Origin: Caldilineaceae bacterium bin5
Lineage (GTDB): Bacteria; Chloroflexota; Anaerolineae; Caldilineales; Caldilineaceae
DNA length: 64,000 nt
Direction: 5' to 3'
NCBI GenBank assembly: GCA_002238445.1
Contig: MPML01000013.1
Coordinates: 1 to 64,000 of the forward strand
The translations under genes were made by a program, and so were the position numbers. The notes below the pieces were generated by a model. That model was not told where the DNA came from and ran no database searches. It was given only the letters and a program-made list of their open reading frames with translations. How positions within the stretch are numbered: the stretch's first letter is position 1; the number at the start of each line of letters is the position of its first letter. Below are positions 56,759 through 64,000 of the stretch, piece after piece.

Positions 56759-56800
56759 AAAGGGGCGGCGACTCGAAATCCTCCGAATCGCCGCCCCTTT
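56759..56800 (-). terminator. Intrinsic terminator downstream of leuA
   Basis: AAAGGGGCGGCGA (56759-56771) pairs with TCGCCGCCCCTTT (56788-56800), a 13-bp stem with a 16-nt loop. On the minus strand the stem is followed by a run of T (TTTTTTTGTTT), a classical intrinsic terminator that ends the ilvBNC-leuA transcript just before the repeat-protein operon. Confidence 0.85.
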
Positions 56801-56814
56801 GCGTGCGTACGCTA

Positions 56815-58587
56815 TTAGATCCCTACCGTCGCAACCTCCGTGTCCCCGGCCGCAATCGCGACCTCAGCGTCATCCTCATCGGCCGCACACAACTTATTCA
56901 ATGCCTGCAGATAAGCCTTCGTGCTCGCAACAATAATATCCGTATCCACACCCCTGCCACTGAACAACCGCCGCCGTGTGCGCCCCTGCGCAGTCCTGCT
57001 ATGACCGCGGCTCTCTGGCGCCTCGATGCGCACCGTTACGTCCCCGTTGGCGTCGATCCCCTCAGTCACCGCCTGCACCAGAAACTCCGTCAACTCATTC
57101 GGTTGCTGTACAACCTTGTCGATGCAGGTGTAGACTGCGTCAACCGGACCTGAGCCAAAGCTCACCTCTGTAATCTCTTCGCCGCTCTCGTTGTTGCGCA
57201 GCGTTGCCACCGCCGTAGGCATCATGTTGGTTCCACACTGCACCTGTACGCCCAACAGCTCCCAGATTTCGACCGGCTGATACAGCTCATCGGCCACGAG
57301 CGCTTCGATATCGGCGTCGGTGACCGTCTTCTTCTTATCAGCCAGATCCTTGAAACGAACAAAGACCTCGTTCAGATTCTCCTTGTCGAAGTGATAACCC
57401 ATATCCTGCAGACGCACACTAAGCGCATGCCGCCCCGAATGCTTTCCCAGAACCAATCGGCTCTGGTGCAGCCCGATGGTATCGGCATCCATAATTTCGT
57501 AGGTGCGCTTGTTCTTCAGCATGCCGTCCTGGTGAATGCCGGCCTCATGCGCAAAGGCGTTTGTCCCCACGATCGCCTTATTGGGCTGAATCACCATACC
57601 GGTGTATCGGCTGACCATGTCGCTGCTGCGATGGATCTCCTGGCTGCGTATGTTGGTGCGCAGATCGAAGACCGACTGGCGTGTGAACAGCGCCATCACC
57701 GTCTCTTCCAAACTCGTATTGCCGGCACGCTCACCAATTCCGTTGATAGTGACCTCAACCTGACGGGCGCCGTTCTGTACGCCCGCCAGCGTGTTGGCCG
57801 TCGCCAGCCCGAGATCGTTGTGACAGTGGACACTGAAAATTACGTCCTTGCCCCCTTCCACATTCTCACGCAAGTAACTGATCAGCTCGCCAAACTCCTC
57901 CGGCGTCGTATAGCCGACCGTATCCGGAATATTCAGCGTCGTGGCCCCGGCCTGGATCGCAACGCTACACACCTTGACCAGGAACTCCGGGTCGCTGCGG
58001 CCCGCGTCCTCCGGGCTGAACTCCACGTTGTCGCAAAGGCTGCGAGCATACTGCACCATGTCGCCAACAGTTTCCAGGACTTCATTGGGCGACATGCGCA
58101 GCTTGTGCTGCATGTGGATATCACTGGTCGCCAGGAAGGTATGGATGCGGGGGCGCACCGCGCCCTGAACCGCTTCCCAGGCTTTATCAATGTCGTTCTT
58201 GTTGGCCCTGGCAAGACCGGCGATGATGGGCGGCGCGCTGACATTTCCATCTTCGTCGACGCGGGCAGTCCGGCCCACGGTTTCCGCAATGCGCTTGACG
58301 GCCCCGAGATCACCAGGAGAGGCCGCGGGAAATCCCGCCTCCATGATGTCGATTCCCAGGCGCGCCAACTGGCGGGCGATCTCAAGCTTTTCCTGCTCGT
58401 TGAGGGTGGCGCCAGGCGACTGCTCGCCGTCGCGCAAGGTGGTGTCAAAAACAAGAATGGTGTTTCCCCTGGCGACGTCACTTGCCCACTGGTCTACATC
58501 GGCCAGGCGGAACTGTTCCACATCAATGGGAGTACTAACGTCAGCGGCTGCCTCGTCCTGCTGTTGCGTCTCAACTGTGTTGGTCAT
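56815..58587 (-). CDS. leuA: 2-isopropylmalate synthase
   Basis: 590 residues. It condenses acetyl-CoA with 2-oxoisovalerate, the first committed step of leucine synthesis. HMGL barrel motifs: [53 protein letters not shown] and [20 protein letters not shown] (metal-binding HCHND). The C-terminal leucine-sensing allosteric domain covers about 430-560 ([20 protein letters not shown]). The ATG overlaps the stop of a 44-residue small ORF (TAATG), so it is translationally coupled. Part of the ilvBNC-leuA operon; a strong terminator follows. Confidence 0.96.
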   Translation of the reverse strand: MTNTVETQQQDEAAADVSTPIDVEQFRLADVDQWASDVARGNTILVFDTTLRDGEQSPGATLNEQEKLEIARQLARLGIDIMEAGFPAASPGDLGAVKRIAETVGRTARVDEDGNVSAPPIIAGLARANKNDIDKAWEAVQGAVRPRIHTFLATSDIHMQHKLRMSPNEVLETVGDMVQYARSLCDNVEFSPEDAGRSDPEFLVKVCSVAIQAGATTLNIPDTVGYTTPEEFGELISYLRENVEGGKDVIFSVHCHNDLGLATANTLAGVQNGARQVEVTINGIGERAGNTSLEETVMALFTRQSVFDLRTNIRSQEIHRSSDMVSRYTGMVIQPNKAIVGTNAFAHEAGIHQDGMLKNKRTYEIMDADTIGLHQSRLVLGKHSGRHALSVRLQDMGYHFDKENLNEVFVRFKDLADKKKTVTDADIEALVADELYQPVEIWELLGVQVQCGTNMMPTAVATLRNNESGEEITEVSFGSGPVDAVYTCIDKVVQQPNELTEFLVQAVTEGIDANGDVTVRIEAPESRGHSRTAQGRTRRRLFSGRGVDTDIIVASTKAYLQALNKLCAADEDDAEVAIAAGDTEVATVGI

Positions 58588-58721
58588 TACCAGATGCCTC
58601 CGGAGGTGATTTTGTCGAAAGATGACAGGTTCGCACTCTCTTGCACGAGCGGGCGAGAGAATTTCGCGAATGCAGAGTTCAACTCAACGTTTCGCATAAG
58701 GTCACTAAGGCCGTCATCCAT
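58587..58721 (-). CDS. Small 44-residue ORF translationally coupled to leuA
   Basis: Too short for normal ORF calling but strongly supported. ATG 58721 is preceded by AAAGGAGGTGATGAGC, a near-perfect Shine-Dalgarno (AGGAGG, 8 nt spacing). Its stop TAA overlaps the leuA ATG (TAATG). The peptide starts [20 protein letters not shown], ends [10 protein letters not shown], is mildly acidic to neutral, has no transmembrane segment and is not enriched in Leu, Ile or Val, so it is not a classical attenuator peptide. It lies 45 bp downstream of ilvC. It may be a regulatory small protein or a coupling device ensuring leuA translation. I do not recognise it. Confidence 0.7.
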   Translation of the reverse strand: MDDGLSDLMRNVELNSAFAKFSRPLVQESANLSSFDKITSGGIW

Positions 58722-58766
58722 GCTCATCACCTCCTTTCCCGAAATGCTACAGCTGGTTCAAGAGGC

Positions 58767-59768
58767 CTATATTTCCTTGGCGTCCATGAAGGTCATCATC
58801 CTACGCAGTTCCTTGCCCACATTTTCCAACTGCTGGCTCTGCTCGTTGCGGCGCCTCTCATAGTAGACTTTGCCGCCGCCGTGATACTCGTCCATCCACT
58901 CTTCGGCAAAAGCCCCTGACTGGATGTCGGCCAGAATCTTTCTCATGGATTCCTTTGTTTCGTCAGTGATTATACTCTGGCCGCTCTTGTAATCGCCCCA
59001 TTCGGCCGTATCACTGATGCTGTAACGCATGTAGTTTAGCCCGCCTTCGTACATCAGATCGACGATCAACTTCAGTTCGTGCAGACACTCGAAGTAGGCG
59101 ATCTCCGGCTGGTAGCCAGCATCGACCAGCACTTCGAAACCGGCCTTGACCAGCTCGCTGACACCACCGCAAAGTACAGTCTGCTCGCCAAACAGGTCGG
59201 TTTCAGTCTCCTCGGCAAAGGTTGTTTCCAGAACGCCGGCACGTGCCGAGCCGATCGCCTTGGCATATGCCAGAGCGTTAGCAAGGGCTTTGCCCGACGC
59301 GTCTTGGTGAATGGCGACCAGGGCTGGAACTCCCGAACCTTCGGTGAAGACCTCGCGCACGCGGTGTCCGGGAGCCTTCGGGGCTACCATTGAAACATCC
59401 ACATCCTTCGGTGCAACGATGAAGCCGTAGCGCACGTTGAATCCATGCGCGAACATCAAAGTGTTGCCCGGCTCGAGATTTGGCTGAATCTGTTCCTCAT
59501 ATACCTTCCCCTGGATCGGGTCCGGGATCACGACCATGATCATGTCAGCCTCGCGGGCCGCCTGTTCTACGCTAACCACTCGCAGACCATCGGCTTCAGC
59601 CTTGGCCTTGCTGCGGCTGCCTTCGTGCAGTCCGATCCGCACGTCCTGGCCGCTGTCTTTCATATTCAGCGCGTGGGCATGGCCTTGGCTGCCGTAACCG
59701 ATAACAGCGATCTTTTTGCCTTTCAACTGCGCAATATCGGCATCATTCTCATAGTAAATCGTTGTCAC
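58767..59768 (-). CDS. ilvC: Ketol-acid reductoisomerase, class I
   Basis: 333 residues from GTG 59768, which has GGAGGGG about 6 nt upstream; the in-frame ORF to 59879 adds 37 residues unlike the family. Rossmann motif [17 protein letters not shown] (about 24-40) binds NADPH. Also [31 protein letters not shown] and the metal-binding [19 protein letters not shown]. Isomerises and reduces acetolactate and acetohydroxybutyrate in valine, leucine and isoleucine synthesis. Lies between ilvN and the small ORF/leuA, same operon. Confidence 0.97.
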   Translation of the reverse strand: MTTIYYENDADIAQLKGKKIAVIGYGSQGHAHALNMKDSGQDVRIGLHEGSRSKAKAEADGLRVVSVEQAAREADMIMVVIPDPIQGKVYEEQIQPNLEPGNTLMFAHGFNVRYGFIVAPKDVDVSMVAPKAPGHRVREVFTEGSGVPALVAIHQDASGKALANALAYAKAIGSARAGVLETTFAEETETDLFGEQTVLCGGVSELVKAGFEVLVDAGYQPEIAYFECLHELKLIVDLMYEGGLNYMRYSISDTAEWGDYKSGQSIITDETKESMRKILADIQSGAFAEEWMDEYHGGGKVYYERRRNEQSQQLENVGKELRRMMTFMDAKEI

Positions 59769-59915
59769 ATTCCCCTCCGAGAAGTTTTTTCTGTTCTTAG
59801 TGGCCCTAATTATTGTTTCGCTGTCGCCCCGCTTCACTAAGCCTAAACCGTAAACCAGGCGGCCAGTGTGCAAGCGCAAGCTTCAGTCATGAAACTCCCT
59901 GCTGAAATTCTGATT

Positions 59916-60476
59916 TTACTCGTCGTCACCGTGTAGGCTGCCGTTCAGGCTGGCAGCGGCCTTGAAAATCGAGGTAGGTTGTTTCTTCCGCCGCGGCCGT
60001 TCGTCACCGCGGCAGAGGGCCACGCGACCTGTGCGTACCATCTCATCTATGCCGAATGGACGCAACAGTTCGATCAGCGAATCGACTTTGTCCTCCGTAC
60101 CCACGGCCTGCACGACAAGATTCTCTGAGTTGACATCGACGATCTGCGCCCGGTAAATCTCAGCGAACTGCATGATTTCGCTTCGAGTCTCCGGCGTGGT
60201 TCGCACCCGAATCAGTGCCAGTTCACGCAGGATCGCCAGCCGGTTGGTAATGTCTTCCACTGCCGTTACGTCGACGACCTTACGCAGCTGCTTAACCACC
60301 TGGTCGGCCACGCGCTCGTCGCCATCCACGACAAAGGTCATGCGGCTGATACCAGGAGTCTCGCTGTGGCTGACCTGGAGGCTGTCGATGTTGAAATTGC
60401 GCCGGCGCAACATGCCGGAAACTCGATTCAGCACGCCGGGCTTATCGCGCATCCAAGCGACAAGAGTGTATTGCAT
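59916..60476 (-). CDS. ilvN: Acetolactate synthase small (regulatory) subunit
   Basis: 186 residues from ATG 60476 (GGGGAAACC upstream); an extension from 60494 adds six residues. N-terminal ACT domain [39 protein letters not shown], then the C-terminal regulatory domain. It binds valine or isoleucine and activates or feedback-inhibits IlvB. It lies 89 bp downstream of ilvB and 147 bp upstream of ilvC in one transcription unit. Small-subunit symbol could equally be ilvH. Confidence 0.95.
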   Translation of the reverse strand: MQYTLVAWMRDKPGVLNRVSGMLRRRNFNIDSLQVSHSETPGISRMTFVVDGDERVADQVVKQLRKVVDVTAVEDITNRLAILRELALIRVRTTPETRSEIMQFAEIYRAQIVDVNSENLVVQAVGTEDKVDSLIELLRPFGIDEMVRTGRVALCRGDERPRRKKQPTSIFKAAASLNGSLHGDDE

Positions 60477-60565
60477 TGGTTTCCCCTGTAGCATTCCTCG
60501 TTCTCATCCTTGAGCTGTGTACGCAATCCGGGCAACCGAGAGCCGCCCGGGTCAATGTGAAGAAA

Positions 60566-62356
60566 CTACCAGCTTGGCTGAACGCCGCTGTATCCCTGCA
60601 CCATGCCCGGCTTTGGCCGTCGGATCAGTTCATCTACTGCTGCGCCCGGCGCAACCATGGGATATACGTTTACTTCTTCCTTGACCTGGAAATCAACCAG
60701 GAACGGCCCCTCGGTGGCGTGCGCCAGTTCCAGGACCGGCACGACTTCGCTGGGGTGACTTACGACGGCGCCCGGAATGTCGTAGGCACCGGCCAGCTTG
60801 ACATAGTCCGGCGAAAGTATCGGCGTGCCAACGTAGCGTTTATCATAGAAGATCTGTTGCCACTGACGCACCATGCCCAAAAAGCCGTTATTGATAATGG
60901 CGATCTTGACCGGCATCTTCTCCTGCTGGATCGTCGCCAGCTCCTGCAATGTCATCTGAAAACCGCCGTCACCGGCCACGCACCAGACCAGTGCCTCTGG
61001 GTCGGACATCTGGGCGCCCAGTGCGGCAGGCAACGCGTATCCCATCGTGCCCAGTCCGCCGCTGGTCAGGAGCATTCCCGCCTGTTCGTGAATGTAGTAC
61101 TGGCTCTCCCACATCTGGTGCTGACCGACATCGGTGACAACGATTACGCGTTTGTCGGTCTTCTCGGTGGCGTGCCACAACTGCCGAATCACATACGGGG
61201 GAATCAATTCCTCGACTTCAAACTGAATGATGTCGGCTTCTTCTGTCTCCCCGCGCCATTCGTTCAGTGTATCGACCCATTCCTTGTGCCGCCGATCCTC
61301 AATAAGCGGCAGATAGGCCGGCAGCGTCTCCGCCAGATCCCCTACAACAGCAACATCGGGGACAATATTCTTGCCGACCTCTGCGCGGTCAAGTTCAAAG
61401 TGAATGATTTTGGCGTCGGCGGCAAAACGGTCCAGGCGTCCGGTGATACGATCATCGAAACGCATTCCCATGGCGAGCAGCACATCGCAACCCTGCACGG
61501 CTCGGTTTGCAAACGCCTCGCCGTGCATGCCTCCCATTCCCAAGCTGAGAGGATGCGTTTCTGGGATATTGCCCGTGCCCAGCAGAGTCGTGACCACCGG
61601 GATTCCGGCTTTCTCAACCAACTGAAGCAACTCTTCACTGGTATTGGACAGGTGTATACCGTGTCCGGCCAGAATCAATGGCCGCTCGGCCTCGTTCAGC
61701 AGATCGGCCGCCTCCTGCACGGCCTCCTTGCTGTACTCGGGCCACGGTTCAAATCCAGGGAGATTAATGTCAAAATCATAGCGGAACGTGCCAATCTCAT
61801 TCTGCACGTCCTTGCAGATGTCCACCAGAACCACGCCCGGCCGGCCCTCGCGGGCAATGTAGAAGGCCTCTTTCATGACCAGCGGCAACTCGGCAATGTC
61901 TGTTACCAGGTAGTTGTGTTTGCACACGGGCTGGGTGACGCCAACGACGTCTGATTCCTGAAACGCGTCGGTCCCCAGCAAATTGGTAGGAACCTGGCCG
62001 GTGATTGCTACAACGGGCACGCTGTCCATCTGCGCCGTCGCCAGCCCGGTAACAAGGTTAGTCGCCCCTGGTCCGCTCGTAACAATGCATACACCGACCT
62101 GGCCTGTGGCCCTGGCGAAACCGTCAGCCATATGTGCCGCACACTGTTCGTGGCGCACCAGGACATGATGGATTCGACCGTCAGCTTCGTATTCGGCCAA
62201 AGCGTCGTAAGCGGGCAGGATCGCACCGCCCGGATGGCCAAAGACCACGTGGACTCCTTCACGTAGGAAAGACTCCCAGATCATTTGCGATCCACTGAAC
62301 TCCTGGGGACCCAGATCGTATCCACTGTCTGCCGGTTCTCTCTTGGCTATAGCCAT
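60566..62356 (-). CDS. ilvB: Acetolactate synthase large (catalytic) subunit
   Basis: 596 residues from ATG 62356 (GGAGGAG upstream; TTG one codon earlier is an alternative). TPP enzyme: catalytic glutamate context [23 protein letters not shown]/quinone-like linker domain, and the TPP motif [17 protein letters not shown] ... NNGFLG (GDG to NN). Makes acetolactate and acetohydroxybutyrate from pyruvate and 2-oxobutyrate. First enzyme gene of the operon; its upstream region contains a promoter, a branched-chain-rich leader ORF and a terminator, the arrangement of ilv attenuation. Confidence 0.97.
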   Translation of the reverse strand: MAIAKREPADSGYDLGPQEFSGSQMIWESFLREGVHVVFGHPGGAILPAYDALAEYEADGRIHHVLVRHEQCAAHMADGFARATGQVGVCIVTSGPGATNLVTGLATAQMDSVPVVAITGQVPTNLLGTDAFQESDVVGVTQPVCKHNYLVTDIAELPLVMKEAFYIAREGRPGVVLVDICKDVQNEIGTFRYDFDINLPGFEPWPEYSKEAVQEAADLLNEAERPLILAGHGIHLSNTSEELLQLVEKAGIPVVTTLLGTGNIPETHPLSLGMGGMHGEAFANRAVQGCDVLLAMGMRFDDRITGRLDRFAADAKIIHFELDRAEVGKNIVPDVAVVGDLAETLPAYLPLIEDRRHKEWVDTLNEWRGETEEADIIQFEVEELIPPYVIRQLWHATEKTDKRVIVVTDVGQHQMWESQYYIHEQAGMLLTSGGLGTMGYALPAALGAQMSDPEALVWCVAGDGGFQMTLQELATIQQEKMPVKIAIINNGFLGMVRQWQQIFYDKRYVGTPILSPDYVKLAGAYDIPGAVVSHPSEVVPVLELAHATEGPFLVDFQVKEEVNVYPMVAPGAAVDELIRRPKPGMVQGYSGVQPSW

Positions 62357-62494
62357 CAATCTCCTCCTGCATGCTGGCTCAATAGCTGGTGGGAACGACT
62401 GTCAAAATCAGGTAAGCAGTCGCCCTCGTCCCAGCCCGTACTATATAAAGATGCAAATTTACCCTTCGTTGTTCCCTGCTGCCTAAACTATTCT

Positions 62495-62525
62495 AAAGAA
62501 AAACCCTTCCCGGCTGGGGAAGGGT
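62495..62525 (-). terminator. Intrinsic terminator within the ilvB leader (candidate attenuator)
   Basis: ACCCTTCCC (62503-62511) and GGGAAGGGT (62517-62525) form a perfect 9-bp stem with a 5-nt loop. On the minus strand it is followed by TTTTCTTT. It lies between the leader ORF (ends 62554) and ilvB (starts 62356). A second possible hairpin (AGAAGTCC with GGGCTTCT, minus strand near 62541-62564) could compete as part of an antiterminator. Confidence 0.85.
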
Positions 62526-62553
62526 CTCCACTGACCTGAGCTAGAAGCCCGAC

Positions 62554-62676
62554 CTACCGGACTTCTGCGCCTTCGCCAACCGCATACGGCTCGTTGCCGC
62601 TTACAAGAAGGGCTACGAGACCAAGAATAAGGACTAGAAGGCTTGGAACCAAGTCTAAGAGAAAGTGGCCGCTCAT
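62554..62676 (-). CDS. ilv leader peptide (branched-chain-rich)
   Basis: 40-residue ORF not seen by ordinary gene callers. It starts at ATG 62676 about 43 nt after the predicted transcript start. The segment FLLDLVPSLLVLILGLVALL contains nine Leu, three Val and one Ile within 20 residues; the codons cluster (CTT, CTA, GTC, CTT, ATT, CTT, then CTC, GTA, CTT, CTT, GTA). This is the expected signature of a translation-sensing attenuator in which starvation for Leu, Val or Ile stalls the ribosome and blocks formation of the downstream terminator. A short single-span membrane protein is an alternative explanation for the hydrophobic run; the context favours attenuation. The Shine-Dalgarno is weak (GGAAA). 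Confidence 0.75.
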   Translation of the reverse strand: MSGHFLLDLVPSLLVLILGLVALLVSGNEPYAVGEGAEVR

Positions 62677-62725
62677 TTTCCAAAAGGCAAGTGTAAAATT
62701 GATTACTTTTTTCAAACTTCACACT

Positions 62726-62753
62726 ATTATATGCACAATTTTGATATGTGCAA
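62726..62753 (-). promoter_or_regulatory. Sigma-70 promoter of the ilvBNC-leuA operon with overlapping palindrome
   Basis: Minus strand TTGCAC (-35, 62748-62753), 16-bp spacer, TATAAT (-10, 62726-62731). The -10 is a perfect consensus. TGCACA and TGTGCA flank a 9-nt gap within the promoter, forming a 6-bp inverted repeat that could be an operator. The transcript would begin near 62719, about 40 nt before the leader ORF. Confidence 0.8.
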
Positions 62754-63074
62754 CTCTGTAATACTGCAATCCGCATAATTGCGCATAACGCTTCTTAAGC
62801 TATTCAATTGTGACCGATTCAGGTTCCGAATGATCAGTCTTTCTCTTAACAGGCACGCCAGCTAGCAGACGGCGAATAAATTGCAGGATGCTAAAGCCTT
62901 CCGATGAGATTAGACTGTGGGCGTCTCTGACAGCCCGAATGCGGTCCACCAGGCAGCGTCCCTATCGCGTCCACAGCCTTCGACTTCGTGCATAAGGGGC
63001 AAATTCGAGCGTATGTGCTATAATCGTATCGCAACACGCAGGGACACAGGCTTTATTCTTGGAGATAAATCAGA

Positions 63075-63881
63075 ATGGCGAATCGTTCAAACTTGCTGGA
63101 GCAACTTGCCTCAGTCTTTGAGGAACGGCAGGCGCAGGTTCTGACAGAAGTCATCTACGATTCCTACAACGATCTTGTACGCCGCGAAGACTTCAGTGAG
63201 CTCAAGGACATTGTACGGGATCTGGCAGAGACGCAACAGCGCACGGAGCAGCGCGTCGAAAATCTGGCAGAGGCGCAACAGCGCACGGAGCAACGCGTTG
63301 AAGATCTGGCAGAGGCGCAACAGCGCACGGAGCAGCGTGTTGAGGAACTGGCAGTGGCGCAAAATCGCACGGAGAAGCGTGTCGAAGAACTGGCAGTGGC
63401 GCAAAATCGCACGGAGAAGCGTGTCGAAGAACTGGCAGTGGCGCAAAATCGAACAGAAAACGCAGTCCAACACCTGGCCCGGGAGGTGGGCGGGCTGAGC
63501 AATCGGCTTGGGGGCGACCTCGAAGACGTGGCTGCAACTGTGATCGAGGATGCGCTGGAACGCGAGCTAGGCTGGGAGGTCGACGAGCTGAGCAGAGTGT
63601 GGCAAACAAGAGACGGACTAGAAGAGGAGATCGATGTCTTTGGCAAGGCATATGACCGGTCCCGCCCGGACATAGCGCTTTGGATTGTGGGAGAGGTGAA
63701 GTTCAATTTGACGATGCGGGATGTCGAACGATTTTCCGGCCTATTGGAGCGAGCCGCCGCTCACCTGGACGGCGAAATTGTTCCGGTCGTCTTCTGCTAC
63801 AGGGTCCACGGCAAAGTGCAGGAGAAGGTGCAGGCGCTAGGGTATCGTCTTGTGCTTTCCAATGGGCGGATGCCGAATTAA
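63075..63881 (+). CDS. Coiled-coil / PD-(D/E)xK-like nuclease-domain protein (DUF3782-like)
   Basis: 268 residues; GGAG about 9 nt upstream of ATG, and a TATAAT at 63019-63024 is a candidate -10 with no good -35. After an N-terminal helix, residues 49-132 consist of six 14-residue units such as [14 protein letters not shown] and [14 protein letters not shown], encoded by a 42-bp tandem repeat, predicted as a coiled coil. The C-terminal domain has Asp187 (EEEIDVFG) and Glu207/Lys209 (VGEVKF), the D...ExK of PD-(D/E)xK nucleases, with [13 protein letters not shown] later. I recall such proteins as DUF3782-type, and their function is not established. No clear partner is adjacent. Confidence 0.8.
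   Translation: MANRSNLLEQLASVFEERQAQVLTEVIYDSYNDLVRREDFSELKDIVRDLAETQQRTEQRVENLAEAQQRTEQRVEDLAEAQQRTEQRVEELAVAQNRTEKRVEELAVAQNRTEKRVEELAVAQNRTENAVQHLAREVGGLSNRLGGDLEDVAATVIEDALERELGWEVDELSRVWQTRDGLEEEIDVFGKAYDRSRPDIALWIVGEVKFNLTMRDVERFSGLLERAAAHLDGEIVPVVFCYRVHGKVQEKVQALGYRLVLSNGRMPN
63219..63470 (+). repeat. Six 42-bp tandem repeats within the coiled-coil gene
   Basis: 252 bp of in-frame 42-bp units encoding 14 residues each. Units 4-6 are near-identical ([14 protein letters not shown]), units 1-3 form a related subset ([14 protein letters not shown]). The perfect periodicity and near-identical DNA of neighbouring units show recent expansion by recombination or slippage, so copy number probably varies between strains. 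Confidence 0.9.
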
Positions 63882-63897
63882 TTCTCTCGGGACGCAC

Positions 63898-63999
63898 TCA
63901 ATCCCTCTCCGTACGCAAAGGATCTTCCACGACGTCTTGCCAGCGTGCCAACTCTTCCTCCAAGCGCTTCCTTTCTGAAGCTGCGTTCTCATCTTCTGA
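63898..63999 (-). CDS. Possible partial CDS, C-terminal end only
   Basis: An open minus-strand frame enters at the window edge and ends with a TGA at 63898-63900; it encodes a charged C-terminus (SERKRLEEELARWQDVVEDP). It is convergent with the 63075-63881 gene. Too short to identify, and chance openness cannot be ruled out. Confidence 0.35.
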   Translation of the reverse strand, partial: SEDENAASERKRLEEELARWQDVVEDPLRTERD

Positions 64000-64000
64000 A

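Noticed and set aside
62800..62949. 49-codon minus-strand frame with protein-like composition upstream of the ilv promoter
   Set aside because: GTG start without a Shine-Dalgarno, no overlap or context support. A frame this short is common by chance.
1..64000. tRNA, rRNA and CRISPR arrays
   Set aside because: No cloverleaf, rRNA-like or direct-repeat/spacer pattern was found by reading; a tRNA or covariance-model scan was not possible here.

Overview
The window is a bacterial chromosome segment, moderately to highly GC-rich, with no rRNA, tRNA or CRISPR array that I could recognise. The gene mix (a large set of Gfo/Idh/MocA oxidoreductases, phytanoyl-CoA-dioxygenase-like proteins, sugar-phosphate-isomerase-like TIM barrels, several sulfatase-fold enzymes, a Dabb protein, an ilv-leu operon, bacterial-type PEP carboxylase) resembles what is seen in Chloroflexota, especially Caldilinea-like or sponge/marine-associated lineages. 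That taxonomic placement is inference from gene content, not a search result.

Layout. 0.3-3.9 kb: LuxR-type regulator, a leaderless HtrA-like serine protease and a two-gene DrrAB-like ABC exporter. 4.2-5.3 kb: a Nudix hydrolase and a DnaQ-type exonuclease. 5.5-9.6 kb: three Gfo/Idh/MocA oxidoreductases plus a HicB-like small protein. 9.8-12.0 kb: an overlapping pair, a ParA-type ATPase and an AlbA_2/RecG-C-like ATP-binding protein, probably an accessory module. 12.1-24.1 kb: a carbohydrate/sulfate-ester catabolic neighbourhood (two PhyH-like dioxygenases, a TIM-barrel isomerase, two tandem sulfatase-fold paralogues lacking the formylglycine cysteine, a canonical sulfatase, an MFS transporter, a Dabb protein and a GH42-like protein). 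24.3-28.4 kb: a nucleotidyltransferase-like pseudogene with two in-frame stops, coupled to an XRE regulator, followed by a full-length MmeI-like type IIL restriction-modification enzyme. 28.6-31.6 kb: acyl-CoA dehydrogenase and acyl-CoA ligase.

31.8-62.7 kb is almost entirely on the minus strand and is a branched-chain amino acid and nitrogen-assimilation region: ilvD, cimA, ppc, leuB, a methyltransferase, leuD, leuC, gltD, gltB, then (after a three-gene operon of unknown repeat-containing membrane proteins at 51.3-56.7 kb) leuA, a 44-residue coupled small ORF, ilvC, ilvN and ilvB. ilvB is preceded by a promoter, a Leu/Val-rich 40-residue leader ORF and an intrinsic terminator, the layout of transcription attenuation. 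cimA with leuCDB would give a threonine-independent route to 2-oxobutyrate, and IlvBN, IlvC and IlvD then serve Ile, Val and Leu. GltBD would supply glutamate for transamination. The window ends with a coiled-coil/PD-ExK-like protein containing six 42-bp repeats.

The most distinctive non-coding signal is a family of five dispersed GC-rich elements (1-239, 7770-8056, 18590-18893, 34511-35040, 44164-44448) with imperfect terminal inverted repeats beginning GTAAC and 8-bp target duplications: perfect in two copies, 7/8 and 6/8 in two more, while the left end of the first copy lies outside the window. They carry no transposase and look like non-autonomous (MITE-like) elements, possibly mobilised by an IS66-type transposase. 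The strongest candidate for an undescribed protein system is the 51.3-56.7 kb operon, whose two large secreted/membrane-anchored paralogues are built from one and three copies of an approximately 198-residue repeat.
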